In this document: positions 8,764-17,239 of the stretch, in pieces | How the letters are laid out: the number at the start of each line of letters is the position of its first letter | Numbering within the stretch: position 1 is the stretch's first letter | Program-made: the position numbers and the translations under genes | Assembly (NCBI GenBank): GCA_942493245.1 | Contig: OW818685.1 | Location: forward strand, 930,001-994,000 | Length of the DNA stretch: 64,000 bases | DNA from: DAOPYU01 sp942493245 | GTDB taxonomy: Bacteria > Sumerlaeota > Sumerlaeia > UBA8349 | Direction of reading: 5' to 3' | Notes under the pieces: generated by a model | What the model saw: the letters and a program-made list of their open reading frames with translations, nothing else | What the model was told of the DNA's origin: nothing | Databases searched by the model: none

Positions 8764-8793
8764 TTGACCTATCAAGCACAAAGTGTTTCTAAT
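8764..8793 (+). promoter_or_regulatory. Promoter of cold-shock gene
   Basis: TTGACC (8764-8769) and TCTAAT (8788-8793) are 18 bases apart. Transcription from here would give a leader of about 100 bases before the ATG at 8903, in keeping with the long leaders of cold-shock mRNAs. The rest of the 320-base gap after rbfA holds only a GCGCCTCCAGGCGC palindrome at 8584-8597. Confidence 0.7.
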
Positions 8794-8902
8794 CGTTTTG
8801 CGGTTCACTCTTTGTCCCTCGAGAGCGTTCCGCGCAACGCTGAATGAGGGAAACTATCAAAGGATCGGCCCCGTACAACGAGGGCCAGGGGAGTAAGGGG
8901 TA

Positions 8903-9112
8903 ATGGCTACAGGTACTGTAAAGTGGTTCAACAATCAGAAGGGGTACGGTTTCATTTGCCCCGACGGGGGTGGGGACGATCTGTTCATCCACTACTCGAA
9001 CATTTCCATGGACGGTTTCCGGACACTGGACGAGGGACAGAAGGTGGAGTTTGAGCCGGGACAGGGACGTAAAGGCCCCGAGGCCCTCAACGTCCGCCGT
9101 CCCACCGCCTGA
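8903..9112 (+). CDS. Cold-shock domain protein
   Basis: A 69-residue single CSD protein: MATGTVKWFNNQKGYGFICP contains RNP1 (KGYGFI), and DDLFIHYSNI contains an RNP2-like FIH. It binds single-stranded nucleic acids and acts as an RNA chaperone. The family's usual length is 65-70. The RBS AAGGGG is well placed before ATG 8903. It is monocistronic, with its own promoter (8764) and terminator (9138). CspA-like name is possible, but the paralogue cannot be assigned. Confidence 0.95.
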   Translation: MATGTVKWFNNQKGYGFICPDGGGDDLFIHYSNISMDGFRTLDEGQKVEFEPGQGRKGPEALNVRRPTA

Positions 9113-9137
9113 TCACTGTCGTCTCGGAATGAAAACC

Positions 9138-9166
9138 AGCCCCGTCTCACCAGACGGGGCTTTTTC
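9138..9166 (+). terminator. Rho-independent terminator of cold-shock gene
   Basis: The 10-bp stem AGCCCCGTCT / AGACGGGGCT with the loop CACC is followed by TTTTTCT, 26 bases after the stop codon. Confidence 0.92.
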
Positions 9167-9399
9167 TATGCCCTGCTCCTTCTCATTATTTCCCTGCTCT
9201 CACCGCGTGACAAGGCCTCAAGGTCCGTTCTCGCTTGCCGGTCGCATTTTTCCGGTTCCCTCGCATTTTTTTCATTCCCGATTTCATTTCCCTGAAAAAA
9301 GTCTTAAGTCCTCTCCCTTCTTGTCCGATAGGAAAAGGAAAGGGGATCATGCGCCCAGAAAACTCACGATCTTATGCGCCCCGGAAGGAATTGTGTCTC

Positions 9400-11319
9400 A
9401 TGTTCGGAAAAATGAAACTGGGTACCCGTATGATGCTTCAGTTATGCGTTGTGGCGGTCGCGGCCTTTGCCATCACCATCGGAGTGGTGTCGTGGAAAGC
9501 GCGCGCTATGGCCGAGTCGCAGGCGCTTCAGTATAGTGAGGAATTTGCCTACCGGTACTCGGCTATTGTGGAGTTGAAAATCAACCGGGCGGCGGAAGCG
9601 GCCCGTGCGCTGGCCCAGAGCTTTACCGCGATCAAACAGACCAACGCCGCGCCGGACCGGAACATGCTGACGGGTATTCTCGGGAAGGTGTTCGACGACA
9701 ATCCGGACTTTATTTCCGACTGGTCGGCCTGGGAACCGAATGCGCTGGATGGCAAGGACGCCGAGTTTGTGGATAAGGAACAGCACGACAAGACCGGACG
9801 CTATATCCCGGCCATCGAACGGCACGACGGCAAGAAAGTCCCCAAAGCGCTCGAAGCTTACGAGGAGTACGACTATTACGTGTTGCCGCGAAAATCCCAG
9901 AAGGAAGTCGTGATCGAGCCGTACAGCTGGAAATACGGCACGAAGGATGTTCTGGTCACCACGTTCGCCGTTCCGATCATGCTGGAGAACAAGTTCCTGG
10001 GCGCGGTCGGAGTGGATATTGATGTGCTCGAATTCGGTAAATCGCTCAGAGAGATCAAACCTTTCGAGACCGGCTATGTGTTTTTCGTCTCCAACAGCGG
10101 CAACTATGTGGCGCACCCCAAGGATGATATGGTGGGGAAAAATATGCAGAAGGACAGCGCCTTTCCGGAGGCGATCCTGAAAGCCGTTCAAGAGGGAAAG
10201 CCCACCGAAATCGAGATGGTTTCCGATGTGATCGGAGAACCGTGTCGGATCAAGTTTGTGCCGATCCAGACCGGGCGGACAAACACTCCCTGGTCTTTTG
10301 CGGTCGCCATTCCCGAAAGCAAAATCGTGGAAAAAGCCAACCGGATCGTGTGGATCACCACGTGGATCGGCGTGGCGAGCGTCCTGATCCTGGTCGTGGT
10401 GGTCTATTTCATCACGCGCTCCATTTCGCGCCCCATTACTCAAACCGTCAACGCGTTGAAACTCGGCGCCGATCAGGTTGCCTCGGCCTCGGTGCAAATC
10501 TCGCAGTCGAGCCAGCGGTTGGCGGAAGGCGCCACGCAGGAGGCGGCCAGTATCGAGGAATCCTCGTCGGTGCTCGAGGAACTGGCCAGCCAGGCGCACG
10601 GCAACACAGAGAAGGCCCGGCAGGCCGCCGAAGGGGTCCAGAAGGCCCAGAACGGAGCGGAAAAAGCAAAGTTGGCCATGGATGAAACCGTGACCGTGAT
10701 GGGGCAGATTAGCAAGTCGTCGGATCAGATCTCGGGGATTATCAAGACGATCGAGGAAATTGCCTTTCAGACAAACCTGCTGGCTCTGAACGCCGCCGTT
10801 GAAGCGGCTCGAGCCGGCGAACATGGCAAAGGTTTTGCCGTGGTCGCCGAAGAAGTGCGCAATCTGGCCCAACGCTCCGCCGTGGCCGCCAAGGACACGA
10901 CCAGCCTGATTGAAACCAGTGTCGAGTTCTCCCGCCGCGGAGCGGATGTGGTGGATAAGGCGGCGCAAGCCATCCACGAGATTCTGGAAGTGACCGGCCA
11001 GGTCGTCCGGCATGTTGCCGAGGTCACCCAGGCGTCCAACGAACAGAGCGAAGGGATCAACCAGATCAACACCGCGGTTTCGCAAATGGATCAGGTGACC
11101 CAGCAGGTGGCCAGCACGGCTGAAGAATCCGCCAGCGCCAGCGAGGAACTATCCGCCCAGGCCCAGGAAATGGACCGGCTGGTCGAAGGACTGATGGTGA
11201 TTGTGGGCGGTTCTGGAGCGAAAAGCGCCCAACCGGCGCACACGCAACCCGTCATTTCGGTGGCGCAAACCCATCAGAAATGGCTGCCGCCGAAACCCGG
11301 ACAGAAACGGCTTTCTTGA
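9400..11319 (+). CDS. Methyl-accepting chemotaxis protein with Cache sensor
   Basis: A transmembrane chemoreceptor of 639 residues. The first membrane helix is at about 10-30 (MMLQLCVVAVAAFAITIGVV), then a periplasmic double-Cache-like sensor domain (about 35-305; note AVPIMLENKFLGAVGVDIDV, typical dCache_1), a second membrane helix (WITTWIGVASVLILVVVVYF), a short linker, and the signalling domain with the hairpin tip EEIAFQTNLLALNAAVEAAR near residue 453. The C-terminus has no NWETF-like CheR tether. Start chosen at MFGKMKLGTRMM with GGAAGGAA about 10 bases upstream; an in-frame ATG at 9349 with AAAGGGG is a rival that would add 17 residues. No other che gene is nearby, so the signal protein partners are elsewhere. 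Confidence 0.93.
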   Translation: MFGKMKLGTRMMLQLCVVAVAAFAITIGVVSWKARAMAESQALQYSEEFAYRYSAIVELKINRAAEAARALAQSFTAIKQTNAAPDRNMLTGILGKVFDDNPDFISDWSAWEPNALDGKDAEFVDKEQHDKTGRYIPAIERHDGKKVPKALEAYEEYDYYVLPRKSQKEVVIEPYSWKYGTKDVLVTTFAVPIMLENKFLGAVGVDIDVLEFGKSLREIKPFETGYVFFVSNSGNYVAHPKDDMVGKNMQKDSAFPEAILKAVQEGKPTEIEMVSDVIGEPCRIKFVPIQTGRTNTPWSFAVAIPESKIVEKANRIVWITTWIGVASVLILVVVVYFITRSISRPITQTVNALKLGADQVASASVQISQSSQRLAEGATQEAASIEESSSVLEELASQAHGNTEKARQAAEGVQKAQNGAEKAKLAMDETVTVMGQISKSSDQISGIIKTIEEIAFQTNLLALNAAVEAARAGEHGKGFAVVAEEVRNLAQRSAVAAKDTTSLIETSVEFSRRGADVVDKAAQAIHEILEVTGQVVRHVAEVTQASNEQSEGINQINTAVSQMDQVTQQVASTAEESASASEELSAQAQEMDRLVEGLMVIVGGSGAKSAQPAHTQPVISVAQTHQKWLPPKPGQKRLS

Positions 11320-11470
11320 TCTCTGGACCTGGTAGCGACTGAAACCCAGTCTGTTTTTAGTGCGGATGGCCCTTCTGGCAAGACGTTTTGTGATGTCGGC
11401 ATCCCCGGGGCAAACGGTTACGCACCGGTTTCAAACGAATAGTTCTTTTTTTCCAGAAACAGAATACGGA

Positions 11471-11493
11471 GGGGCGGGTTTCAGACCCGCCCC
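11471..11493. repeat. GGGGCGGGTTT/AGACCCGCCCC palindrome
   Basis: A near-perfect palindrome in the convergent gap between the chemoreceptor and the response regulator. It is the same family as 344-412 and 18541-18608. It could also act as a bidirectional terminator here, but it lacks T runs. Confidence 0.6.
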
Positions 11494-11526
11494 AAATTGT
11501 TTTCAAGATCAGGATTCCGGGGAAGG

Positions 11527-12150
11527 CTATTTTTCCCCGTTTTCGTGGAGTCGTCCCAGTTCTTTCGCGTAATATTGCTCATAGCAGTCCGGACACAAAC
11601 CATGACTGACCCGCGCTTCCGTGTGGGACTCGATGTAGAGTTCGATCTGTTCCCACGATTGCTGGTCGGTCCGAATCCGGTGACAGTGCGCGCACACGGG
11701 CAGGATGCCCTGGAGGGTTTTGACGTGCGTCAGCGCATTTTCGAGATCGGCGATCCGCTGCTTCAGGGCGTCCTGAAGTTCGATCATTTTCCGGCCCACA
11801 TCGAGGCGGGCGCGCAGTTCTTCGGCGCAGAACGGCTTCTTCACATGATCGTCCGCGCCGCTCTGGAACGCGGCCACCACATCGTCGTCGCCCGAGCGCA
11901 CGGTGAGAACCAGCAGGTACTTGCGGTAACCGGAACGCTCCTCCCGACGGTAATTCCGGCACACCTCGATCCCATCCAGGCCCGGCATCATCCAGTCGAG
12001 CAGCGCCAGGGAAATAGAATCGTCCTGCTTCAAGACATCCAGAGCCGAGAGTCCATCCGACATGCAGACCGGCTCGTAGCCCCACCACTCCAACATGGCA
12101 ATCAACATTTCGAGGGACACGGGGTCATCTTCCGCAACCAGTATCCGCAT
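11527..12150 (-). CDS. Response regulator receiver protein with CxxC zinc-ribbon-like tail
   Basis: The receiver domain (1-120) has the acidic pocket ILVAEDDP, the phospho-acceptor Asp in LALLDWMMPGLDG and the conserved Lys in HVKKPFCAEELRARL. A coiled-coil linker follows (about 125-150, MIELQDALKQRIADLENALT), then a small Cys-rich region: LPVCAHCHRIRTDQQSWEQI, with a second Cys pair in HGLCPDCYEQYY. This CxxC-x(n)-CxxC tail is found at the ends of many sensor kinases and regulators and probably binds zinc; its role is not established. No DNA-binding domain, so output is probably by protein contact. Start ATG 12150 with AAGGGAAAGG upstream; the frame is open to 12285 but that part is not receiver sequence. 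Not next to a kinase gene. Confidence 0.88.
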   Translation of the reverse strand: MRILVAEDDPVSLEMLIAMLEWWGYEPVCMSDGLSALDVLKQDDSISLALLDWMMPGLDGIEVCRNYRREERSGYRKYLLVLTVRSGDDDVVAAFQSGADDHVKKPFCAEELRARLDVGRKMIELQDALKQRIADLENALTHVKTLQGILPVCAHCHRIRTDQQSWEQIELYIESHTEARVSHGLCPDCYEQYYAKELGRLHENGEK

Positions 12151-12452
12151 GGCCTTTCCCCTTGTCTGGTCCTGCGATTCAGAACCGGCTGATTCTTTAC
12201 CCGGCAGCCGAAAAGGGGCAACCCCGCTCTTCGCCGCCGCTCCACAAGAAGATCCAACTCCCGAATCCCGACTTGCAGGAAACATGACATCCTCCCCCGA
12301 GAAACATGGGGGATATCATATAGGATGCTCAGCCGATCTGGCCATAGAAACCGACAAGGCGACCCCGGGAAAATATACGCCGCGGGTGCGCGGTTACCGG
12401 GAAAGATTCCGCCAAGCCCCCCGGCGCCGCCCGTTATTCTATACGAATACCA

Positions 12453-13487
12453 TCAGGAAAGCGCCTTCCGGATGCCCTCCAGGGCGCGCTCGATCCCCGC
12501 GCGGTCCACCATAAGGTTTGTGACGGCCCGCAGCCGGTCCGGTCCCAGGGCCAGAAGACGCACCCCCTGCGCTTCGAGCCGTTCGGCTATCTCCTGCGCG
12601 GGCGCCGAGCGAACACCGAAAAAGACAATGTTCGTTTCCACCTCGTCCGGGTTCAATTCGATTCCCGGAATCTCGGCCAGCCCCTGCGCCAGCCGCCGGG
12701 CGTTCGCGTGGTCGTCGGCCAGGCGGTCGCGGTGGTGTTCGAGCGCGTAGAGGGCGCCCGCCGCCAGCAGACCCACCTGACGCATGCCGCCCCCCCACTG
12801 TTTGCGGAACCGTCGGGCGCGTTCGATGTCCTCCGCCGGTCCCACCAGCGCCGACCCCACCGGCGCGCCCAGCCCTTTCGAGAAACACACGCTCACCGTG
12901 CGGAAATACGCGGCGTACTCGCGCTCTGGAATGCCCGAAGCCACCGACGCGTTCCAGAGCCGGGCGCCGTCCATGTGCATCGTCAATCCTTTTTCCGCCG
13001 CCACCTGCGCCACCTCGCGAATCGCGTCGAGCGGCCAGACGGTTCCGCCTCCGCGGTTGTGCGTGTTCTCGATGCAGATCAGGCGCGATGGGGGACAGTG
13101 AATGTCCGCCGGGCGCAGGTTGGTCCGGACCTGATCCGCCGTGAAGATGCCCCGCCGACCCGAAATCAGGTGGCACGTCACGCCCGAGAGCGCCGCCGGG
13201 CCTCCCGCCTCGTAGTAATAGATGTGCGCTTCGGCCTCGAGCAGGATTTCATCCCCCGGCTGGGTGTGGATCTTGACGGCCAGTTGGTTCGCCATGGTGC
13301 CCGAACTGACGAACAGAGCCGCCTCTTTCCCCAGCCGTTGCGCCACGCGCCGTTCGAGTTCGTTCACCGTCGGATCGTCGCCAAAGACGTCGTCGCCCAC
13401 CTCGGCCTCGGCGATGGCGCGGCGCATGGCCGCCGTCGGCTGGGTGATCGTATCGCTGCGCAGGTCCACCACACGGGCATTATCCAA
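12453..13487 (-). CDS. ltaE: Low-specificity L-threonine aldolase
   Basis: PLP enzyme that splits L-threonine (and allo-threonine) to glycine and acetaldehyde. The 344-residue length and the order of motifs fit the beta-eliminating lyase/threonine aldolase family: DLRSDTITQPTAAMRRA at the start, GDDVFGDDPTVNELE, FVSSGTMANQLA, HIYYYEAGG, HMDGARLWNA with the PLP-ring Asp, and SVCFSKGLGAPVGS with the Schiff-base Lys at about 204. It is followed on the same strand by nothing; the glycosyltransferase gene lies 34 bases upstream, so the two may form an operon. Confidence 0.93.
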   Translation of the reverse strand: MDNARVVDLRSDTITQPTAAMRRAIAEAEVGDDVFGDDPTVNELERRVAQRLGKEAALFVSSGTMANQLAVKIHTQPGDEILLEAEAHIYYYEAGGPAALSGVTCHLISGRRGIFTADQVRTNLRPADIHCPPSRLICIENTHNRGGGTVWPLDAIREVAQVAAEKGLTMHMDGARLWNASVASGIPEREYAAYFRTVSVCFSKGLGAPVGSALVGPAEDIERARRFRKQWGGGMRQVGLLAAGALYALEHHRDRLADDHANARRLAQGLAEIPGIELNPDEVETNIVFFGVRSAPAQEIAERLEAQGVRLLALGPDRLRAVTNLMVDRAGIERALEGIRKALS

Positions 13488-13521
13488 TTGTCTTCCCTTT
13501 CTTCTTTTTCAATTGTTCCTG

Positions 13522-14688
13522 TTACGAATTTTTCTTCCCGGTTTCCCCGTTTGGCGTCAGGGCCACGCCCCGTCCCCGCCAGACCACCTGCCCGTGACGC
13601 CAGTGATGGTAAGCCGCCCGTGTGACACAGCACCCCAGGCTGACCGCCACCATCGGGAACAGCAATACGCGATTCCACCCCTCGAGCCGCACGAACCGCC
13701 GCATGAGAAAAAGCGATGCGTACTGATACAGATACAAAACGCCGCCTGTCCCTGTCACCCAGAGCTGTCCCCCGATTCCTCCCACCGCCATCAGAATCAG
13801 ACTGGACCACAACAGGGCGAACGTTCCCGGCAATCCCAGAACGGCCAGATGCGGTTTGCCCGGGATGGCGTGCAGAACATTCTTGGCGAATCCCCAGAAG
13901 GCCTCCCGGTTGCCGTGGTACATCCGGCAGTCGAGAAACCGGGTGCCCATCAGGACGCCCGTGTTGTACCCCGACCGCTTGACCAGCCCGGCCAGTTCCA
14001 TGTCGTCCACCACGGACATCCGCAACCGCTCGTGCCCCCCGATGGCGCGGTACACCCGGGTTCTCAAGAGCAGAAACGCGCCCGACCCGGTGGTCGGCTT
14101 CTCGCGTCCCCGCACGCTCAAGACGGGCGCCAGCAACGGCGTCGCCAGAAAGAAGAGGGGCACCAGCATGTGTTCCCAGAACTCGACGCACACCAGGAGC
14201 GGCAGGAGCGTCAGGAAATCCAGCCGGTCGCCTTCCATCCGCCCCAGCGCCGCGGCAAAACAACCCGGCTTGTGGACGATGTCCGCATCGGTGAAGAGCA
14301 CAAATTCGCTCTCAATCCCCGCCGCTCCCTGGTGCATGGCGTTGCATTTCCCCAGCCAGCCCGGGGGCAGGTCGGGGTTGTGCAGTACGCGCAGGCGGGA
14401 GTCCTGAGCGGCCAGGGCCTCGGCGATGGCGCCTGTCCGGTCGGTCGAGTGGTCGTTGACCAGAACCACCCGGAAATCCACACCCTGCTGCGCCAGGACC
14501 GACCGCAGTCCCTGTTCAAGTGTTTTCTCCTCGTTGCGGGCCGGGATCACCACCGTCAGAGACGGCAGAGACGCGGGCGTCTCGCCCGGTTCGAGTATCT
14601 CGACAACACTCAACACCCGCCAGACCAGAAGGACATAGACCGTCCAGACGACAAAAGCAAACACCGCCAGAGCATAGACCCAGATCAT
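13522..14688 (-). CDS. Membrane glycosyltransferase, family 2 (HpnB/CrtQ-like)
   Basis: 388 residues with an N-terminal membrane helix (about 3-24), a GT-A domain with LTVVIPARNEEKTLEQGLRS, VNDHSTDRT, and the metal-binding FTDADIV at about 132-138, followed by the acceptor region (PPGWLGKCNAMHQGA, GSGAFLLLRTRVYRAIGGHE, MSVVDDMELAG) and three to four membrane helices near the C-terminus. PPGWLGK and the VDDMELA acid motif are typical of hopanoid-associated HpnB and carotenoid CrtQ glycosyltransferases, so the acceptor may be a lipid, but no squalene or carotenoid gene is near. Ends only 34 bases before the threonine aldolase. Confidence 0.85.
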   Translation of the reverse strand: MIWVYALAVFAFVVWTVYVLLVWRVLSVVEILEPGETPASLPSLTVVIPARNEEKTLEQGLRSVLAQQGVDFRVVLVNDHSTDRTGAIAEALAAQDSRLRVLHNPDLPPGWLGKCNAMHQGAAGIESEFVLFTDADIVHKPGCFAAALGRMEGDRLDFLTLLPLLVCVEFWEHMLVPLFFLATPLLAPVLSVRGREKPTTGSGAFLLLRTRVYRAIGGHERLRMSVVDDMELAGLVKRSGYNTGVLMGTRFLDCRMYHGNREAFWGFAKNVLHAIPGKPHLAVLGLPGTFALLWSSLILMAVGGIGGQLWVTGTGGVLYLYQYASLFLMRRFVRLEGWNRVLLFPMVAVSLGCCVTRAAYHHWRHGQVVWRGRGVALTPNGETGKKNS

Positions 14689-14782
14689 TCCTCAGTCCTC
14701 CAGTCAGGCATTCTGGCTGTCCGGCCTCGAACGGTCAATCGCAAAACGCGACGGGAGGCGAAGAAAACCCCTCTCGGAAGGC

Positions 14783-14813
14783 TTGACAAAGGGACGCTTT
14801 ACTGGAGAATAAA
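14783..14813 (+). promoter_or_regulatory. Possible promoter of methyltransferase gene
   Basis: TTGACA at 14783-14788 and AATAAA at 14808-14813 are separated by 19 bases, 81 bases before the methyltransferase ATG. The -35 is perfect, the -10 weak. Confidence 0.35.
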
Positions 14814-14894
14814 TGAACAGGCCCTCAGCGGACATTTTTTCCGCATCGCGAGACGGGTCTGTATTCCCCTCTCGGCCACGGATCGTGATGACGC

Positions 14895-15647
14895 ATGCAA
14901 CCTGAAGAATACGCCAAGATGTACGATCTGGAGGACACCTACTGGTGGTTTCAGGGACGCCTGAGCCTTGTGGCCGATCAGTTCAATCACCTGTCCCCCC
15001 TGCTCCAGGAGAGCACCCGTGTCCTCGATCTGGGTTGCGGCACCGGCCTCATGCTCCACTATCTGAACGCGCGCTGCTGGACCGCCGGTCTTGATTTCTC
15101 CAAGTTGGCCCTCGACTTTTCGCGCCAGCGCGGCCTCAATCGCCTTCTGCAGGCCGACGTTCAAGCCCTCCCCGTGCGCGGCGACTCGTGCGATGTCGTC
15201 ACCGCCCTCGATCTGGCCGAACACGTCCGGCACGACGAGCGGATGTTCGCCGAAGTCCACCGCATTCTGCGCCCCGGCGGCCAATTCGTCCTCACCACCC
15301 CCGCGCATCCGTTCCTCTGGAGCGACCACGACGACGCCCTGTACCACTGCCGGCGTTACACGCGCGAAGAACTGCGCCAGAAACTTCTGGACGCCGGATT
15401 CCAGATCGAACGACTCACCTATTGCATCAGTTTCACCTTCCCGGCCATCGTCGCCTTCCGGCTTCTGCAGAAGTTGTACCATCGGCTGTTTCAAAAACCG
15501 GAACGCCCGAAAACCCACGTGATCCAACTGCCCGGCTGGGCCAATCGGTTCCTGAAGGCGACCGTCTTGATCGAAACACGGCTCCTGCGGCACTTCGACC
15601 TCCCCTTCGGGGTCACCCTGCTGGCCGTATTGCGAAAAGCGGCATAA
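14895..15647 (+). CDS. SAM-dependent methyltransferase, class I
   Basis: The 250-residue protein has the Rossmann SAM site VLDLGCGTGLMLHYL (motif I), the acidic residue in AGLDFSKLAL, DVVTALDLAEHV (motif for post-I/II) and LRPGGQFVLTTPAHPFLWS (motif III). The opening MQPEEYAKMYDLEDTYWWFQ is typical of methyltransferases that follow glycan or lipid biosynthesis genes (YWWxxxR start), but the substrate cannot be told. A C-terminal helical region (about 165-225) may contact a membrane or partner. It is followed 171 bases later by lysA on the same strand. Confidence 0.82.
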   Translation: MQPEEYAKMYDLEDTYWWFQGRLSLVADQFNHLSPLLQESTRVLDLGCGTGLMLHYLNARCWTAGLDFSKLALDFSRQRGLNRLLQADVQALPVRGDSCDVVTALDLAEHVRHDERMFAEVHRILRPGGQFVLTTPAHPFLWSDHDDALYHCRRYTREELRQKLLDAGFQIERLTYCISFTFPAIVAFRLLQKLYHRLFQKPERPKTHVIQLPGWANRFLKATVLIETRLLRHFDLPFGVTLLAVLRKAA

Positions 15648-15756
15648 TACCAGCAAACAGCCCGGCCTCCCCCCTGAAACAACAAGAATTTTGCTGTATA
15701 ACATCGAACGATTGACAAAAGCGCCGTTTTTCGCGAAACTCAGAAACCGACATTTT

Positions 15757-15788
15757 ACCCCCGGAGGCAAAGACCTCCAGATGGGGGT
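15757..15788 (+). promoter_or_regulatory. Nested hairpin in leader of lysA
   Basis: ACCCCC pairs with GGGGGT and, inside, GGAGG pairs with CCTCC around the loop CAAAGA. It lies 30 bases before the lysA ATG, in the expected leader, and could mask or shape the translation start. It is too short and lacks the pattern for a lysine riboswitch. A candidate -35 (TTGACA at 15712-15717) lies upstream, with a poor -10. Confidence 0.4.
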
Positions 15789-15818
15789 TGACCGAGTGAG
15801 CCAGGAGAGACGACCCAC

Positions 15819-17072
15819 ATGAGCGACAAAACGTTACCCTTCACAAAAGACCAGATCGAGCGGATTGCCGAGAAATTTCCCACGCCTTTCCACCTTTATG
15901 ATGAAGCGGCCATCCGCCGCAACGCCCGCCGACTTGTGGCCGCGTTTGCCTGGGCGCCCGAGTTCAAGGAATATTTCGCCGTCAAGGCCTGTCCCAACCC
16001 CCACCTCATGAGCATTCTGCGCGAGGAAGGCTTCGGCGCCGATTGCAGTTCGATGGCCGAACTGGCGCTGGCCGAACGCGTCGGCCTGAAGGGCGAGGAA
16101 ATCATCCTCACTTCCAACGACACCCCCGCCTGCGAGTACCAGAAAGCGCGCGAACTGGGCGCCGTCCTCAACCTCGACGACATCGCCCAGATCCCCTATG
16201 TCGAAGCCCACACGGGCGGCCTGCCCAACCTGATTTCCTTCCGGTACAACCCCGGCCCCCTCAAAGGGGGCAACGCCATCATCGGGACGCCCGAAGAGGC
16301 CAAGTATGGCTTCACGCGTGAACAGATTATTGAGGGCTACCGCATCGCCCGTGAGAAGGGCGTTCTGCGCTTCAGCCTCCACACGATGGTCGCTTCCAAC
16401 GAACTGAACCCGGACTACTTTATTGACACCGCCCGCATGCTCTTCGAACTGGCCGTCGAGGTCCTCAAGGAAACCGGCGTACGTGTCGAATCCATCAACC
16501 TCGGCGGCGGCATTGGGATTCCCTATCGGCCCGAGCAGAACGAGGTCAACCTGGAATACGTGAGCAACGGCATCCGCCTGGCCTACGAGGAAATCATCCG
16601 CCCGGCCGGTCTCGATCCGCTCAAGATCCTCATGGAAAACGGACGCATGATCACCGGCCCCTACGGCTACCTGGTCAGCCGCGTGCTGCACCTCAAGCAC
16701 ACCTATCGCGACTACGTGGGTCTGGATGCCTGCATGGCCAACCTCATGCGCCCGGCCCTTTACGGCGCCTACCACCACATCACGGTGCTGGGCAAGGAAA
16801 ACGCTCCGCTCGACCGCGTCTATGACGTCACCGGCTCGCTCTGCGAAAACAACGACAAGTTCGCCATCCAGCGCCCGATGCCGGAAGCCGTTCCGGGCGA
16901 CCTGGTGGTGATCCACGACGCCGGCGCGCACGGCCACGCCATGGGGTTCAACTACAACGGCAAGCTGCGCTCCGCCGAACTGCTCCTCAAACCCGACGGG
17001 CAGGTGGTCCAGATCCGCCGCGCGGAAACTCTCGACGATTACTTCGCCACGCTCGACTTTACCGGAATTTGA
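15819..17072 (+). CDS. lysA: Diaminopimelate decarboxylase (LysA-type)
   Basis: PLP enzyme that decarboxylates meso-diaminopimelate to L-lysine, the last step of lysine synthesis; the family also covers related basic amino-acid and D-residue decarboxylases. The 417-residue protein has the fold III alanine-racemase-like PLP Lys in EYFAVKACPNPHLM (Lys about 55), GADCSSMAELALA, a Gly-rich phosphate site INLGGGIGIPYRPE, the substrate-binding ENGRMITGPYGYLV, and the C-terminal active-site VTGSLCENNDKFA with Cys-Glu, then DLVVIHDAGAHGHAMG. Those last motifs are canonical for DAP decarboxylases. Start ATG 15819 with CAGGAGAG upstream. A 13-bp hairpin follows at 17100. Confidence 0.9.
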   Translation: MSDKTLPFTKDQIERIAEKFPTPFHLYDEAAIRRNARRLVAAFAWAPEFKEYFAVKACPNPHLMSILREEGFGADCSSMAELALAERVGLKGEEIILTSNDTPACEYQKARELGAVLNLDDIAQIPYVEAHTGGLPNLISFRYNPGPLKGGNAIIGTPEEAKYGFTREQIIEGYRIAREKGVLRFSLHTMVASNELNPDYFIDTARMLFELAVEVLKETGVRVESINLGGGIGIPYRPEQNEVNLEYVSNGIRLAYEEIIRPAGLDPLKILMENGRMITGPYGYLVSRVLHLKHTYRDYVGLDACMANLMRPALYGAYHHITVLGKENAPLDRVYDVTGSLCENNDKFAIQRPMPEAVPGDLVVIHDAGAHGHAMGFNYNGKLRSAELLLKPDGQVVQIRRAETLDDYFATLDFTGI

Positions 17073-17099
17073 GAGGGTGAAAAGAATTCTTCAAGTCGT

Positions 17100-17130
17100 T
17101 ACGGGACCGTCCGGAGAGGACGGTCCCGTA
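17100..17130 (+). terminator. Hairpin after lysA, no U tract
   Basis: TACGGGACCGTCC pairs perfectly with GGACGGTCCCGTA around GGAGA, 28 bases after the lysA stop. It ends in CATGTTTC, so termination may need a factor or may be weak. Confidence 0.5.
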
Positions 17131-17239
17131 CATGTTTCACGGAAGCGGAACAGGGGTTGTGGTGTTCTGTCTGTCCCCCCCTTCCCGGTCAGGAGAAAGC
17201 CTCAAGGAGGCCATTCAGGGAGAAAGGAAACTGGGAGCA

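Noticed and set aside
9442..11085. 547-codon frame opposite the chemoreceptor
   Set aside because: Antisense to a well-supported gene, no start signal or domain.
13222..14964. 580-codon plus-strand frame over the glycosyltransferase and aldolase genes
   Set aside because: Both minus-strand genes have clear motifs; this frame is their shadow (His/Arg/Gln-rich).
15648..15818. Lysine riboswitch before lysA
   Set aside because: The leader is too short and has only one nested hairpin; the conserved multi-helix core is absent.
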